A stretch of DNA of 64,000 bases, taken from positions 166,663-230,662 of the forward strand of contig QENA01000001.1 of the NCBI GenBank assembly GCA_003331045.1. The letters are read 5' to 3'. Origin of the DNA: Candidatus Tokpelaia sp. JSC189 (lineage in GTDB: Bacteria > Pseudomonadota > Alphaproteobacteria > Rhizobiales > Rhizobiaceae). The translations under genes and the position numbers were made by a program. Each line of letters opens with the position of its first letter. The first letter of the stretch is position 1. Below, one piece after another: positions 33,064 to 45,375 of the stretch. The notes beneath the pieces are model-generated. The model saw only the letters and a list, made by a program, of their open reading frames with translations, was not told where the DNA came from and made no database searches.

Positions 33064-33424
33064 ACAATGATAGAGAATTTAACAGATTTGGCTATCTGTT
33101 ATCTAACAGGGTTAGAGTTTCCGGATTTTTTAGATCCGGAATAAGTCGGCAAAATCCGACAGTCCTGTCCGAGATTGCGGGTGATACGTTTTTCGTATCT
33201 TAATTTGCATCCTGCATGAGACTGGGTGATAAAGCGATATGTTATACCTTATCAGGTATTGACATGAAGTTTTGAACCAAGAGTTGCCTTTGTAAATGCG
33301 TTTTTGGCGTATGATAAAAGGGGACAGGATCCTCAAGTAGCCGTACGAACGGTTTGTGCGGTTTTAAAGGCAACCAGGCAGATTTCATGATCAACAAGAT
33401 GAAGCTGCCAAATGGAGAGAGACA
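33064..33424 (+). promoter_or_regulatory. Structured leader of rplJ-rplL mRNA (probable L10 autoregulatory site)
   Basis: 361 bases between rplA and rplJ contain no gene but several hairpins. One is a perfect 8-bp stem TTCCGGAT/ATCCGGAA (33119-33126 with 33134-33141); another is GTCGG/CCGAC (33145-33149 with 33156-33160). In bacteria generally the L10-L12 complex binds a leader in this position and controls rplJL translation. The exact L10 site cannot be fixed by eye. Confidence 0.6.
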
Positions 33425-33943
33425 GTGGATAAAGCGGAAAAGCGGGAATTTGTCACGTGGCTCAATGGGGCTTTTAAGGAGTCCGGTTCTGTTGTTGTGG
33501 CCCACTATTCTGGTCTCACCGTTATGCAGATGAACGATCTTCGTTCAAAAATGCGTGCAGCCGGTGGTTCTGTAAAGGTCGCGAAGAACCGCCTTGCCAA
33601 AATCGCTCTTCAGGGCACCGAAGCAGAGGCAATGGCTGCTCTGTTCGAAGGACAGACGTTGATTGCTTATTCCTCTAATCCGATTGCAGCGCCGAAAGTC
33701 GCTGTTGATTTTGCCAAGGTCAATGACAAGCTTGTCATCCTTGGTGGTGCGATGGGTGCAGTCAGCCTTAATACGACAGCTGTAAAGTCTTTGGCTTCCA
33801 TGCCGTCTCTTGAAGAGTTGTATGCAAGGATTGTGGGTATAATTTCCACACCTGCAACCCGTATTGCACAGGTTATTACTGCTCCTGCTAGTCAATTGGC
33901 CCGGGTTTTGAACGCATATTCCCGGAAGAACGAGGCGGTATAA
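33425..33943 (+). CDS. rplJ: 50S ribosomal protein L10
   Basis: 172 residues, GTG start ([20 protein letters not shown]) preceded by ggagagaca. Conserved segments include [20 protein letters not shown] and [12 protein letters not shown]; the helical C-terminus ([11 protein letters not shown]) anchors L7/L12 dimers. It forms the base of the ribosomal stalk. It precedes rplL by 58 bases. Confidence 0.97.
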   Translation: MDKAEKREFVTWLNGAFKESGSVVVAHYSGLTVMQMNDLRSKMRAAGGSVKVAKNRLAKIALQGTEAEAMAALFEGQTLIAYSSNPIAAPKVAVDFAKVNDKLVILGGAMGAVSLNTTAVKSLASMPSLEELYARIVGIISTPATRIAQVITAPASQLARVLNAYSRKNEAV

Positions 33944-34001
33944 GGCCGTTTCTCGCTGTCAATGTTCCAAACCTTTATGTTAATATTAAGGAAGATAAAA
34001 A

Positions 34002-34382
34002 ATGGCTGATCTCGAAAAGATCGTTGAAACCCTTTCCAGTTTGACAGTTCTGGAATCTGCTGAACTTTCCAAAATGCTGGAAAAAAAATGGGGTGTTTCT
34101 GCAGCAGCTCCTGTCGCTGCTATAACTGTTGCAAACGGCACTTCTGCTGGTAGTGTTCTGGCTGAAGAAAAGACTGAGTTTGATGTCATCCTCACGGAGA
34201 GTGGTGCTCAGAAAATCAATGTCATTAAGGAAGTTCGTGCAGTTACGGGTCTTGGTCTCAAGGAAGCCAAGGATCTGGTTGAAAGTGTACCGAAGCCTAT
34301 CAAGGAAGGCATTGCTAAGGATGAAGCTGAAAAAATTAAGGCATTGCTTGAAGGAGCAGGTGCTAAGGTTGAACTCAAGTGA
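34002..34382 (+). CDS. rplL: 50S ribosomal protein L7/L12
   Basis: 126 residues. The N-terminal dimerisation helix pair ([20 protein letters not shown]) is followed by an Ala/Val-rich hinge and the factor-binding C-terminal domain ([20 protein letters not shown]). The stalk protein recruits translation GTPases. A run of eight A at 34081-34088 is preserved in frame. Confidence 0.97.
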   Translation: MADLEKIVETLSSLTVLESAELSKMLEKKWGVSAAAPVAAITVANGTSAGSVLAEEKTEFDVILTESGAQKINVIKEVRAVTGLGLKEAKDLVESVPKPIKEGIAKDEAEKIKALLEGAGAKVELK

Positions 34383-34395
34383 TTCAACTCAAAAT

Positions 34396-34423
34396 CCGGC
34401 GGGTCTTGCGCCCACCGGTTTTC
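34396..34423 (+). terminator. Attenuator-type hairpin between rplL and rpoB
   Basis: CCGGCGGG pairs with CCCACCGG (one C-A mismatch) around a short loop and is followed by only four T. The weak hairpin lies 14 bases after the rplL stop, the same place as the partial terminator that lowers rpoBC transcription relative to ribosomal protein genes in E. coli. Function is inferred. Confidence 0.55.
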
Positions 34424-34659
34424 AGTCTTATCCAGTTGAAAAATTAGCTGGATTAAATCTTTTTCTTGACAAAGATTTGGTCGTTATCAGGAAATAGGTT
34501 TGGCTAGTTCAAGGGCCGGGTGGAGCCAAGCGATGGAATTTTTGGTTTCCGGGCGTTGGAAAATCAGGGCATCTTTTGGTCGTCAAGATCGTGTCGGATG
34601 TCAATGGAAGCAGGTTCCTGCAGCATATAGCTACTAGGAACATAGATCGAGGAGCAATG

Positions 34660-37600
34660 ATGGCTCAGACCCTTTCATTCAACGGTCGTAAGCGTGTGCG
34701 CAAGTTTTTTGGTAAGATATCTGAGGTAGCAGAGATGCCGAACCTTATCGAGGTTCAGAAAGCATCTTATGAACAGTTCCTTATGGTTGAGGAACCTAGT
34801 GGTGGACGTCCTGACGAAGGCTTGCAGTCAGTTTTCAAATCAGTATTTCCGATTACAGATTTTTCGGGTGTTTCGATGCTCGAATTTGTGCGTTATGAAT
34901 TTGATCTACCAAAGTTTGATGTTGAAGAATGCCGTCAGCGTGATTTAACCTATTCAGTTCCGTTGAAGGTGACACTGCGTCTGATCGTGTTTGATGTTGA
35001 TGAGGATACCGGCTCCAAATCTATCAAAGATATTAAGGAGCAGGATGTCTACATGGGGGATATGCCGCTCATGACCGATAATGGCACCTTTATCATTAAT
35101 GGTACAGAGCGTGTCATTGTTTCTCAGATGCACCGCTCACCGGGCGTATTCTTTGATCACGACAAGGGTAAATCCCATTCCTCCGGAAAGCTGCTGTTTG
35201 CGGCGCGTATTATCCCCTACCGTGGTTCTTGGCTTGATATCGAATTTGATGCCAAGGATATTATTTATGCCCGTATTGACCGGCGCCGCAAAATTCCGGT
35301 AACAAGTCTTCTGATGGCGCTTGGTATGGATAACCAAGAGATATTATCGACCTATTACAATACGCTAGCTTATGTAAGAGATGGAGAAAATTGGCGTATT
35401 CCCTACTCAGTGGAACGTTTCAAGGATTTAAAATTAGTTTCAGATCTCGTAGATGCTGATTCTGGTGAGATTGTGGCGGAAGCAGGCAGTAAACTTACTG
35501 TACGGGCTGCTAGGCAGCTTGCTGAAAAAGGTCTGAAAGCAGTCAAGGCATCGGAAGATAATCTTTATGGTTCTTATCTAGCAGAAGATGTCGTTAATTT
35601 TGAAAATGGTGAAATTTATCTTGAGGCTGGTGATGAAATTGATGAGAAAACGCTAAAATTGCTGCTTGATATCGATGTTCATGAAATCAACGTGCTGGAT
35701 ATCGACCATGTGAATATAGGTGCCTATATCCGCAACACACTCGCTGTTGATAAGAGCGAAAGCTATCAGGATGCTCTGTTTGATATTTATCGTGTTATGC
35801 GTCCGGGTGAGCCACCGATTGTAGAAACAGCCGAGACAGTCTTCCGGTCATTATTTTTTGATTCGGAGCGTTATGATCTTTCGGCTGTTGGCCGCGTGAA
35901 AATGAACATGCGTCTTGGCCTTGATTGCCCGGATACAATTCGTGTCCTGCGCAAAGAAGATATTATTGCTATCATCAGAATGCTTGTTGAACTACGTGAC
36001 GGCCGAGGTGAAATCGATGATATTGATAATCTTGGTAACCGACGTGTGCGTTCTGTTGGCGAATTGATGGAAAATCAGTACCGCGTAGGTCTTCTGCGTA
36101 TGGAGCGTGCTATCAAAGAACGTATGTCTTCGGTTGAAATTGATACTGTCATGCCTCAGGATCTGATCAATGCCAAGCCTGCCGCTGCCGCAGTGCGCGA
36201 ATTTTTTGGTTCATCGCAGCTATCGCAGTTTATGGATCAAACTAATCCTCTTTCAGAAATCACGCATAAGCGCCGTCTTTCGGCTCTTGGGCCAGGCGGT
36301 TTGACGCGTGAGCGTGCCGGTTTTGAGGTGCGTGACGTGCATCCAACCCATTATGGTCGTATCTGTCCAATTGAAACGCCGGAAGGACCAAATATTGGTT
36401 TGATCAATTCGCTGGCAACTTTTGCCCGCGTCAACAAGTATGGCTTTATTGAAAGCCCATATCGCAAAATTGTTGATGGCAGGGTGACAGCAGAAGTAAT
36501 TTATCTTTCTGCAATGGAAGAATCGAAGCACTATGTTGCACAGGCAACTGCTTCCCTTGATAGTAAGAGCCATTTTACGGAAGAGTTTGTTATTTGCCGT
36601 CATGCCGGTGAAGTTCTGATGGCGCCGCGTGATCATATAGATTTGATGGATGTTTCGCCAAAGCAGCTTGTTTCTGTTGCGGCCGCGCTTATTCCATTTC
36701 TTGAAAATGATGATGCCAATCGCGCACTGATGGGGTCTAATATGCAGCGTCAAGCTGTACCGCTAATGCGTGCAGAGGCTCCGTTTGTGGGTACCGGTAT
36801 GGAATCGATTGTTGCGCGTGATTCCGGGGCTGCTATTGCTGCAAAGCGTGGTGGTGTTGTGGATCAAGTGGATGCAACGCGTATTGTTATCCGTGCCACA
36901 GAGGATATTGATCCTTCAAGATCAGGTGTTGATATCTATCGCTTGCAGAAATTCCAGCGTTCAAATCAGTCAACCTGTATTAACCAACGTCCGCTGGTGC
37001 ATGTCGGTGATCGAATTGAAAAAGGTGATATCATTGCCGATGGTCCGTCAACAGATCTTGGCGATCTTGCTCTCGGTCGTAATGTCTTGGTTGCTTTTAT
37101 GCCTTGGAATGGTTATAATTATGAAGATTCCATTCTGCTTTCTGAGCGGATTGTAGCTGATGATGTCTTCACTTCAATTCATATTGAAGAATTTGAGATT
37201 GCCGCCCGCGACACCAAGCTTGGACCTGAGGAAATTACTCGTGATATCCCAAATGTTTCGGAAGAAACTTTAAAAAACCTTGATGAAGCCGGCATTGTCT
37301 ATATTGGTGCGGAGGTTCAGCCGGGTGATATTTTGGTTGGTAAGATCACACCGAAGGGTGAAAGCCCGATGACACCGGAAGAAAAACTTCTGCGTGCCAT
37401 TTTTGGTGAAAAGGCGTCGGATGTTCGTGATACTTCCATGCGTATGCCACCCGGTACCTTTGGAACGGTTGTTGAAGTGCGCGTCTTTAACCGGCATGGC
37501 GTAGAAAAAGATGAACGTGCTATGGCAATCGAGCGTGAGGAAATCGAGCGTCTTGCAAAAGACCGTGATGACGAGCAGTCGATCCTTGATCGCAACGTCT

Positions 37601-38799
37601 ATAGCCGTCTTGTCGATATGCTTAAAGGCAAGCTTGCTGTTGCCGGTCCGAAAGGTTTCAAAAAAGGAACCGCTCTTGATGAAGCTGTAATAGATGAATA
37701 TCCGCGTTCGCAATGGTGGCTTTTCGCCGTTGAGGATGAAAAGTTTCAGGGGAAGATTGAAGCACTCCGCAACCAGTATGATGAATCCAAGAAGCTGCTT
37801 GAACAGCGTTTCATGGATAAGGTCGAAAAGGTGCAGCGTGGTGATGAGATGCCTCCTGGTGTTATGAAGATGGTCAAGGTTTTTGTTGCTGTGAAGCGTA
37901 AGATTCAGCCTGGTGATAAAATGGCTGGTCGCCATGGTAACAAGGGTGTTGTTTCTCGCATCCTTCCGGTTGAAGATATGCCCTTTCTAGAAGATGGAAC
38001 CCATGTTGATGTCGTGCTTAATCCACTTGGTGTGCCAAGTCGTATGAATGTAGGCCAGATTCTGGAGACCCATCTGGGTTGGGCCTGTGCCGGCATGGGC
38101 AAGCAGATCGGTGATCTGCTCGAGGTATATAACCAAGAAGGCACCATTAAGCCGTTGCGTGAAAAGATTAGCGAGATCATCCCTGATAATGACCGTAATG
38201 AACCTGTGCGTTCTTATGATAACGATAGCATTGTGCGGCTTGCAAGCCAGATGCAGCGCGGTGTGTCGATTGCCACTCCGGTTTTCGATGGTGCACATGA
38301 GGTAGATATCAATGTCGCGCTTGCGGAGGCAGGTCTGTCAACATCAGGTCAAGTAACGCTATATGATGGGCGTACCGGTGATTCATTCGATCGCCAAGTG
38401 ACAGTGGGTTACATCTACATACTAAAACTACATCATTTGGTTGATGACAAGATCCATGCTCGCTCGATTGGACCGTATTCACTTGTTACTCAGCAGCCGC
38501 TGGGTGGAAAGGCGCAATTTGGTGGTCAGCGTTTTGGCGAAATGGAAGTTTGGGCGCTTGAGGCTTATGGCGCAGCCTACACACTTCAGGAAATGCTTAC
38601 TGTCAAATCTGATGATGTAGCAGGCCGCACCAAGGTGTATGAAGCGATCGTGCGTGGCGATGATACCTTTGAAGCTGGAATTCCCGAAAGCTTCAATGTT
38701 CTTGTCAAGGAAATGCGTTCTCTTGGTCTTGATATTGAGTTGGATGATACGCGGGAGTTGGTGCTCCGACACGGATCATCACCGGATATTGCGGGATAA
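34660..38799 (+). CDS. rpoB: RNA polymerase beta subunit
   Basis: 1379 residues from ATG 34660 ([20 protein letters not shown]); upstream in-frame codons from 34576 are not conserved, and gagga lies before the ATG. The sequence is close to Brucella/Bartonella RpoB throughout. The rifampicin region is wild-type in form ([20 protein letters not shown], then [11 protein letters not shown]). Catalytic-face motifs such as [13 protein letters not shown] are present. It forms the core enzyme with RpoC, RpoA and RpoZ. Starts 277 bases after rplL. Confidence 0.98.
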   Translation: MAQTLSFNGRKRVRKFFGKISEVAEMPNLIEVQKASYEQFLMVEEPSGGRPDEGLQSVFKSVFPITDFSGVSMLEFVRYEFDLPKFDVEECRQRDLTYSVPLKVTLRLIVFDVDEDTGSKSIKDIKEQDVYMGDMPLMTDNGTFIINGTERVIVSQMHRSPGVFFDHDKGKSHSSGKLLFAARIIPYRGSWLDIEFDAKDIIYARIDRRRKIPVTSLLMALGMDNQEILSTYYNTLAYVRDGENWRIPYSVERFKDLKLVSDLVDADSGEIVAEAGSKLTVRAARQLAEKGLKAVKASEDNLYGSYLAEDVVNFENGEIYLEAGDEIDEKTLKLLLDIDVHEINVLDIDHVNIGAYIRNTLAVDKSESYQDALFDIYRVMRPGEPPIVETAETVFRSLFFDSERYDLSAVGRVKMNMRLGLDCPDTIRVLRKEDIIAIIRMLVELRDGRGEIDDIDNLGNRRVRSVGELMENQYRVGLLRMERAIKERMSSVEIDTVMPQDLINAKPAAAAVREFFGSSQLSQFMDQTNPLSEITHKRRLSALGPGGLTRERAGFEVRDVHPTHYGRICPIETPEGPNIGLINSLATFARVNKYGFIESPYRKIVDGRVTAEVIYLSAMEESKHYVAQATASLDSKSHFTEEFVICRHAGEVLMAPRDHIDLMDVSPKQLVSVAAALIPFLENDDANRALMGSNMQRQAVPLMRAEAPFVGTGMESIVARDSGAAIAAKRGGVVDQVDATRIVIRATEDIDPSRSGVDIYRLQKFQRSNQSTCINQRPLVHVGDRIEKGDIIADGPSTDLGDLALGRNVLVAFMPWNGYNYEDSILLSERIVADDVFTSIHIEEFEIAARDTKLGPEEITRDIPNVSEETLKNLDEAGIVYIGAEVQPGDILVGKITPKGESPMTPEEKLLRAIFGEKASDVRDTSMRMPPGTFGTVVEVRVFNRHGVEKDERAMAIEREEIERLAKDRDDEQSILDRNVYSRLVDMLKGKLAVAGPKGFKKGTALDEAVIDEYPRSQWWLFAVEDEKFQGKIEALRNQYDESKKLLEQRFMDKVEKVQRGDEMPPGVMKMVKVFVAVKRKIQPGDKMAGRHGNKGVVSRILPVEDMPFLEDGTHVDVVLNPLGVPSRMNVGQILETHLGWACAGMGKQIGDLLEVYNQEGTIKPLREKISEIIPDNDRNEPVRSYDNDSIVRLASQMQRGVSIATPVFDGAHEVDINVALAEAGLSTSGQVTLYDGRTGDSFDRQVTVGYIYILKLHHLVDDKIHARSIGPYSLVTQQPLGGKAQFGGQRFGEMEVWALEAYGAAYTLQEMLTVKSDDVAGRTKVYEAIVRGDDTFEAGIPESFNVLVKEMRSLGLDIELDDTRELVLRHGSSPDIAG

Positions 38800-39007
38800 G
38801 CTGGAAAAATGAATAGAATGCTGCTTTATCAGAGGGATAGGGCAAAACGGGCAGATATTTTGGAAAGAGTCGTCTTTGCTTGAACTGAAAGAGCTGAATA
38901 GGTTGTTGTATGTACTGCCAGCTTTACTAAAGACGGATTTTATTTGAGATGGCTTCAAGGATTAAAGTCATCGCAACAGGCTTAAATGAAGCCTTAAGGA
39001 GAACGGC

Positions 39008-42000
39008 ATGAACCAAGAGGTCATGAATTTTTTCAACCCTCAGGCACCTGCGCAAACGTTTGATTCCATCCGGATTTCTATTGCTAGTCCGGCCAAGATC
39101 CTGTCTTGGTCCTACGGCGAAATCAAGAAGCCTGAGACCATTAACTATCGTACGTTTAAGCCAGAACGCGAGGGCCTTTTCTGTGCCCGTATTTTTGGCC
39201 CGATCAAGGATTATGAATGTCTTTGCGGCAAATACAAGCGCATGAAATACAAGGGCATTATCTGCGAGAAATGTGGTGTTGAAGTTACTCTTTCACGTGT
39301 GCGCCGCGAGCGTATGGGCCACATCGAGCTTGCTGCGCCGGTTGCGCATATTTGGTTTCTGAAATCATTGCCGAGCCGTATTGGTACGCTTCTTGATATG
39401 GCGCTTAAGGATATTGAGCGTGTTCTATATTTCGAAAACTATATTGTGACCGAGTCGGGGCTTACATCGCTCAAGATGTATCAATTGCTTTCAGAAGAAG
39501 AATATCTGATGGCAGTTGATGAATTTGGCGAAGATCAGTTCACAGTTCTCATAGGTGCAGAAGCGATTTATGAGCTTCTAGCTTCGATGGAGCTTGAAAA
39601 AATCGCAGCCGATTTACGGCTCGAGCTTGCTGAGACCGTATCCGAGCTCAAACAGAAAAAGCTGATGAAGCGGCTCAAGATTGTTGAGAACTTTATTGAT
39701 TCAGGCAATAGGCCTGAGTGGATGATCATGAAGGTTATTCCTGTTATCCCACCAGATCTGCGTCCTCTGGTGCCTCTGGATGGAGGCCGTTTTGCTACCT
39801 CTGACCTCAATGATCTTTACCGCCGGGTTATCAATCGTAACAATCGTTTGAAACGCCTGGTTGAACTGCGTGCTCCGGGCATCATTATCCGCAATGAAAA
39901 ACGGATGCTACAGGAATCTGTTGATGCACTGTTTGATAATGGCCGTCGTGGCCGTGTTATCACCGGTGCCAATAAACGTCCGTTAAAGTCACTTTCGGAT
40001 ATGCTTAAGGGAAAGCAGGGTCGTTTCCGCCAGAATCTGCTTGGCAAACGCGTTGATTATTCGGGCCGTTCGGTTATCGTGACTGGGCCGGAACTAAAAT
40101 TGCATCAATGTGGTTTGCCGAAGAAAATGGCATTTGAATTGTTTAAACCGTTCATTTATGCGCGACTTGACGCCAAGGGTTATTCTTCGACCGTCAAGCA
40201 GGCAAAGAAGCTGGTAGAAAAAGAACGTCCCGAAGTGTGGGATATTCTTGATGAGGTGATTCGAGAACATCCAGTGTTATTGAATCGTGCGCCGACGCTT
40301 CATCGTCTTGGTATTCAAGCATTTGAACCGGTACTGGTTGAGGGAAAGGCTATACAGTTGCATCCGCTCGTCTGTACAGCATTCAATGCTGATTTTGACG
40401 GTGATCAGATGGCGGTGCATGTGCCCTTATCGCTTGAAGCGCAACTTGAAGCCCGTGTTCTGATGATGTCAACCAACAATATCCTTCATCCGGCCAATGG
40501 TGCGCCGATTATCGTGCCTTCGCAGGATATGGTTCTTGGTCTTTACTATCTTTCAATTATTGCAGAAAAAGAACTAGGCGAGGGCATGATTTTTGCCGAT
40601 ATAGGCGAATTACATCATGCACTTGAAAATGGCATTGTAACATTGCATACTAAAATTAAGGGCCGTTATCTGACCGTTGATGTGGAGGGCAATCCAGTTT
40701 CCGGTATCTTCGATACGACGCCGGGCCGTATGATTATTGGTGAACTGCTACCAAAGAATGTCAATGTTCCATTTGATTTAGTCAATCAGGAAATGACAAA
40801 GAAAAACATTTCCAGAATGATTGACCATGTCTATCGCCATTGCGGCCAGAAAGAGACGGTTATTTTCTGTGATCAGATCATGCAGCTTGGTTTTTCTTAT
40901 GCCTGTCGTGCTGGTATTTCCTTCGGTAAGGATGACATGCTCATTCCGGAAACTAAGGCGAATCTTGTTGCTGAAACTGAGGTACTCGCGAAGGAATACG
41001 ATCAGCAGTACAATGACGGTCTTATTACCCAAGGTGAGAAGTACAACAAGGTTGTTGATGCTTGGGGAAAGTGTACCGACCGTGTTGCCGAAGAGATGAT
41101 GAAGCGTATTCAGGCGGTTGAGTTTGATCCGGAAACAGGCCGTCAGAAACAGATGAATTCGATCTACATGATGTCACATTCGGGTGCGCGTGGTTCGGCC
41201 AATCAGATGAAACAGCTCGCTGGTATGCGTGGCTTAATGGCTAAACCATCGGGTGAAATCATCGAAACGCCGATCATTTCAAACTTCAAGGAAGGTCTGA
41301 CTGTGAACGAATACTTCAACTCGACACACGGTGCGCGTAAGGGACTTGCGGATACGGCACTCAAAACAGCTAACTCAGGTTATCTGACTCGTCGTTTGGT
41401 GGATGTAGCACAGGATGCCATCATTTCTGAAGTGGATTGCGGCACCATCAAAGGCCTTACCATGCACGCTATTGTGGATGCGGGCCAGATTGTGGCTTCG
41501 CTTGGTCAGCGTATCCTTGGTCGTACAGCACTGTTTGATATCCTTGATCCTGTGACAGGTGAGCTGCTTCTTGAGGGTGGCCGTATGATCGAAGAAACTG
41601 ATGTTGCTAAAATCGAGAAGGCTGGTATCCAGTCAATTCAGATTCGTTCAGCTCTGACATGTGAGACTCGTATTGGCGTTTGTGCTAGATGTTATGGGCG
41701 TGACCTTGCCCGTGGTACTCCTGTCAACCAAGGAGAAGCGGTTGGTGTTATTGCTGCTCAGTCTATTGGTGAACCCGGTACCCAGCTCACCATGCGTACT
41801 TTCCACCTTGGTGGTACGGCACAAGTAGTGGATTCTTCCTATCTAGAGGCTTCCTATGGGGGCAGGGTTGAGCTCATAAACCGTAATATCATGCGTGATT
41901 CCGAGGGTTATCTCGTGGTTATGGGCCGTAACATGGCTGTTATCATCAAGGATGAAACTGGCAAGGAATGTGCGTCTCATCGTATTACCTATGGTGCACG

Positions 42001-43201
42001 TCTATTTCTAGATGATGGTGACATTGTCAAACGCGGTCAGCGGATTGCCGAGTGGGATCCGTATACTCGTCCAATCATGACAGAGGTTGATGGTTATATT
42101 AACTTTGAGGATATGGCTGATGGTCTTTCTGTTTCGGAAATGGCTGATGAGTCAACCGGTATTACCAAGCGCCAAGTTATTGATTGGCGGGCAAACCCGC
42201 GGGGTGTTGGTTTGAAGCCAGCTATCATCATCACAGATAAGAAAGGTAAGATCGCCAAATTGTCTAAGGGTGGTGAAGCACGCTATATGATGTCGGTGGA
42301 GACCATTCTTTTGCTTGAGAAAGGCACTCATGTTAAAGCAGGTGATGTCATTGCCCGGCTGCCAATGGAAAGCACAAAGACGAAGGATATCACTGGTGGT
42401 TTGCCGCGTGTTGCTGAGCTTTTCGAAGCTCGTCGCCCAAAGGATCATGCGATTATCGCGGATGTCAGCGGCACCGTCCGTTGTGGCCGCGATTACAAAA
42501 ACAAGCGTCGTATCATTATTGAGCCGAGTAATAACACGGTTGAGCCAGTTGAGTATTTAATTCCGAAAGGCAAACCATTCCATCTACAAGATGGTGACCA
42601 GATTGAAAAGGGTGATTATATCCTTGATGGTAATCCGGCACCCCATGATATTCTTGCGATCAAGGGTGTTGAGGCGCTGGCTTCCTATCTTGTCAATGAG
42701 ATTCAGGAAGTTTATCGTTTGCAGGGTGTTTTGATTAACGATAAGCATATTGAAGTGATTGTGCGCCAAATGCTGCAAAAGGTTGAGATCATTGATCCTG
42801 GCGATTCCAGTTATATTCTAGGCGATCATGTGGATCGTATTGAGCTTGAGGAAATTAATGAGCGCCTTGTTGAGGAAGGCAAGAAGCCGGCAGTTGGCAA
42901 TCCAGTGCTGCTTGGTATTACTAAGGCGTCATTGCAGACACCGTCATTTATTTCTGCCGCCTCCTTCCAAGAGACCACGCGTGTACTTACTGAAGCAGCT
43001 GTAGCAGGCAAAATTGATACCCTGCAGGGGCTCAAGGAAAATGTTATTGTCGGCCGTCTCATTCCAGCTGGTACCGGTGGTACGATTGCGCAAATCCGCC
43101 GTATTGCAACAACGCGTGATGATCTGATTATTGATGAACGCCGCAAGGCAAGTGGTGCAGAAACCGCTAATGCTATGCTAGAAGATATGACATTGACGTA
43201 G
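39008..43201 (+). CDS. rpoC: RNA polymerase beta' subunit
   Basis: 1397 residues. The N-terminal zinc-binding cysteines ([20 protein letters not shown]) and the active-site NADFDGDQ motif (near residue 460) that holds the catalytic Mg are intact. A second zinc cluster ([13 protein letters not shown]) lies near residue 890. Start ATG follows aaggagaac. It lies 208 bases after rpoB and is the last gene of the block; in relatives with a contiguous cluster rpsL would follow. Confidence 0.98.
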   Translation: MNQEVMNFFNPQAPAQTFDSIRISIASPAKILSWSYGEIKKPETINYRTFKPEREGLFCARIFGPIKDYECLCGKYKRMKYKGIICEKCGVEVTLSRVRRERMGHIELAAPVAHIWFLKSLPSRIGTLLDMALKDIERVLYFENYIVTESGLTSLKMYQLLSEEEYLMAVDEFGEDQFTVLIGAEAIYELLASMELEKIAADLRLELAETVSELKQKKLMKRLKIVENFIDSGNRPEWMIMKVIPVIPPDLRPLVPLDGGRFATSDLNDLYRRVINRNNRLKRLVELRAPGIIIRNEKRMLQESVDALFDNGRRGRVITGANKRPLKSLSDMLKGKQGRFRQNLLGKRVDYSGRSVIVTGPELKLHQCGLPKKMAFELFKPFIYARLDAKGYSSTVKQAKKLVEKERPEVWDILDEVIREHPVLLNRAPTLHRLGIQAFEPVLVEGKAIQLHPLVCTAFNADFDGDQMAVHVPLSLEAQLEARVLMMSTNNILHPANGAPIIVPSQDMVLGLYYLSIIAEKELGEGMIFADIGELHHALENGIVTLHTKIKGRYLTVDVEGNPVSGIFDTTPGRMIIGELLPKNVNVPFDLVNQEMTKKNISRMIDHVYRHCGQKETVIFCDQIMQLGFSYACRAGISFGKDDMLIPETKANLVAETEVLAKEYDQQYNDGLITQGEKYNKVVDAWGKCTDRVAEEMMKRIQAVEFDPETGRQKQMNSIYMMSHSGARGSANQMKQLAGMRGLMAKPSGEIIETPIISNFKEGLTVNEYFNSTHGARKGLADTALKTANSGYLTRRLVDVAQDAIISEVDCGTIKGLTMHAIVDAGQIVASLGQRILGRTALFDILDPVTGELLLEGGRMIEETDVAKIEKAGIQSIQIRSALTCETRIGVCARCYGRDLARGTPVNQGEAVGVIAAQSIGEPGTQLTMRTFHLGGTAQVVDSSYLEASYGGRVELINRNIMRDSEGYLVVMGRNMAVIIKDETGKECASHRITYGARLFLDDGDIVKRGQRIAEWDPYTRPIMTEVDGYINFEDMADGLSVSEMADESTGITKRQVIDWRANPRGVGLKPAIIITDKKGKIAKLSKGGEARYMMSVETILLLEKGTHVKAGDVIARLPMESTKTKDITGGLPRVAELFEARRPKDHAIIADVSGTVRCGRDYKNKRRIIIEPSNNTVEPVEYLIPKGKPFHLQDGDQIEKGDYILDGNPAPHDILAIKGVEALASYLVNEIQEVYRLQGVLINDKHIEVIVRQMLQKVEIIDPGDSSYILGDHVDRIELEEINERLVEEGKKPAVGNPVLLGITKASLQTPSFISAASFQETTRVLTEAAVAGKIDTLQGLKENVIVGRLIPAGTGGTIAQIRRIATTRDDLIIDERRKASGAETANAMLEDMTLT

Positions 43202-43238
43202 GCTTCTGAATAAGCTGCTGTCAGCATATGAAAATGAG

Positions 43239-43266
43239 AACTGCCGCAATTTGCGGCGGTTTTTTA
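43239..43266 (+). terminator. Rho-independent terminator of rpoC
   Basis: Stem AACTGCCGC/GCGGCGGTT (9 bp, one G-T pair) with loop aattt is followed by a run of T. It lies about 40 bases past the rpoC stop and ends the rpsL-rpoC block. Confidence 0.9.
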
Positions 43267-45152
43267 TAAAAAACCTTTAGTTATTGAAAAAATAGGATAA
43301 AATATTATGTGATTTTTGGTCGCTTGATTGAAAATTATAGATAACATAATGTCTGGTCAAATAAATCGGGAAAAGGGTATATGTAGGGGCTATCAAAACT
43401 GCATTTTTCTTGGACACTTGTTTTAAAGTGGCAGATTGTCTCTCAATTTCTGATTAATTTGGTTTCTTCCAGCTCTATTTTTCGTGTACGGATTGCATGT
43501 TAATAGACAGAAATTGTCCAGCATTATAGAAATGAAACAGGTGACAATGACAAAGATGAGAGAACAGCTCTCTATATTATTTTTACCTTCTCATACCGCC
43601 TGTATCAAAAAAACAGCCGAGATTTCTAATTTTTTAAAATTTCTTGATCTATTTTTATTCATTCTGGAATCTGCGCATTATTATCATGAGGTAGTACGCT
43701 TGTTAGCTGATGCAACAGGCTAAATGGCAGTCAGATGCTGCTTTATCTTTGTTTCTCTGAACAATGAACTGTAATTATAGATTTTATCCAAAGATGTTTT
43801 TAATCATTTAGAGTATGGATTCAGCAAAGAATCCCGACTCTTGCAACCAAAATTATCAGAAGCTACTTATGCTTTGGCATCAAAAGCGCTGATTTATAAC
43901 GCAATTGCCTTAAGCAGTATATCCATGTGGCTGAAATTTATAGCATTCAAGTATATTACAGCCTTAGTGATATTGTCGCCAACCATAACAATTTCTGATT
44001 TTTGCTGCTTGCTTTTCCAACTTGCTGGGAAGCCGTAATAATGGATCCAGCCTTATATTGTTTAGCGTATTGAGCAAGAATTTTGGCAGATACTCATATT
44101 TTTGGTACAGGCGGTAAACCGATAACCTGTCTGCTCCAAGACATTCACTGCAGTTGCTATTCCATTGAAATAGTAGCTTTTCTAGGTGTATTCTTAACTA
44201 TGCAGAAATATCCATCAACCTATCAACATCTGTGGTTGGAGTATGATATTTGAGCTGGTTGATGCATTTTTGATTATAATACAGCTGCTTTTCCGGATCA
44301 ACCGACGATATTGCTGTAAATACCTCTGCATCAAAGCAAATAGTTAGGGCTGTCAAGTACTAGTCAGCAAGATTAAAAACAACAATCGGCTTCTCGCTTA
44401 TCGTCTTGCAAATGATCCAAAACGCTTATTATCAAGTACTTGCTTCTAGCTAGGGTCTTTTCCTTGCTGTTTAGGCATTTACCTCTAAGATTTAGAATGT
44501 CTTCAAGCAATGGCAACTGATTCCACATAGCCTTCACAGTTGGTGGTTTGTTCTGCAAAGCATAGACGTGAGAATGTCTTGAGCCTGATTTCTATTAAGT
44601 TAGCTGCTTGTGAATTGAGATAAACGTTACAGTGCATGCCGCCCAGAGGGGTAAATTGGGAGATCCTCAAGCTTGGAATTATGCACAACATCCGGCGCTT
44701 TAGCACAGCATAGGGCTTTTGTATCGCTTATGCGGACAGAGCGAAAGAGGTTTAAAATAATCGATTACGCATCCGTTTTTGGGTGCAGGCAAATTTTCAT
44801 GCAAGAAAACATCTGCACTGGCTCTGGAGGCAATCGAAGCTTTAGAGAAACTTGGGGTAATTCTACATAAAAACGATTATATTGATTAAGGTATCCTGTA
44901 TGAAAGAATGGGAAAAATGTAGTATCGCTAGAAGATGTTAGTTATTGAAGTGAGTTCAAAAGGTAAATCCTTCTTTTCACATGGGATTGGTGACAGATTT
45001 CGATTTTTTTCTTTGAATAAAAAATAGAATGATATAGAAAGCGAGTTTATGAGAGCCTAGTGCTTTTCAGAGGTACTTTGTGTTTGCAGATAGGTAAAAA
45101 TGCTTTCTATTTCCCATAATTTTGGGTGGAATATGTCTGTGGATATTAAGGA
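43267..45152. other. 1.9-kb gap between rpoC and tRNA-Leu
   Basis: The longest empty stretch in the core part. Short open frames occur on both strands (for example 43484-43723 plus, 44373-44558 minus). None has recognisable similarity or a proper start. Around 44800-44880 one frame reads ALALEAIEALEKLGVILHKN, which looks protein-like and may be the end of a lost gene. If the tuf rearrangement proposed in the findings is right, the breakpoint separating rpoC from rpsL lies here. Confidence 0.5.
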
Positions 45153-45235
45153 GCGGATGTGGCGAAATTGGTAGACGCACCAGATTTAGGTTCTGGCGGA
45201 AGACCGTGGGGGTTCGAGTCCCTCCATCCGCACCA
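45153..45235 (+). tRNA. tRNA-Leu (anticodon TAG)
   Basis: 83-nt class II cloverleaf with encoded CCA. The acceptor stem is GCGGATG/CATCCGC. The anticodon stem is CCAGA/TCTGG around loop TTTAGGT, giving anticodon TAG (reads CTA). The T arm has GGTTCGAGTCC. It stands upstream of tig, as in Brucella and relatives. Confidence 0.96.
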
Positions 45236-45375
45236 TATTACCTAAATACAAGTAGAGTTTTCTAGAATATTCGATAAAAAGCCATTTTAATACGCATCTA
45301 CATGGTGCAATTAGGTTTTAAATTAACAGGGCCAACTAGTATCTGATCACAGGTCGGAAAAGTGAAGGTTATTCA

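Noticed and set aside
34576..34659. Upstream extension of the rpoB frame
   Set aside because: Residues before [11 protein letters not shown] are not conserved, and the Shine-Dalgarno sequence sits just before 34657-34660.
37270..37935. 221-codon frame antisense to rpoB
   Set aside because: It is fully inside a conserved gene on the opposite strand; a codon-bias shadow. The same applies to the other long antisense frames over rpoB, rpoC, valS and tig.
43484..43723. 79-codon plus-strand frame after rpoC
   Set aside because: No start signal and no recognisable protein pattern; not called.
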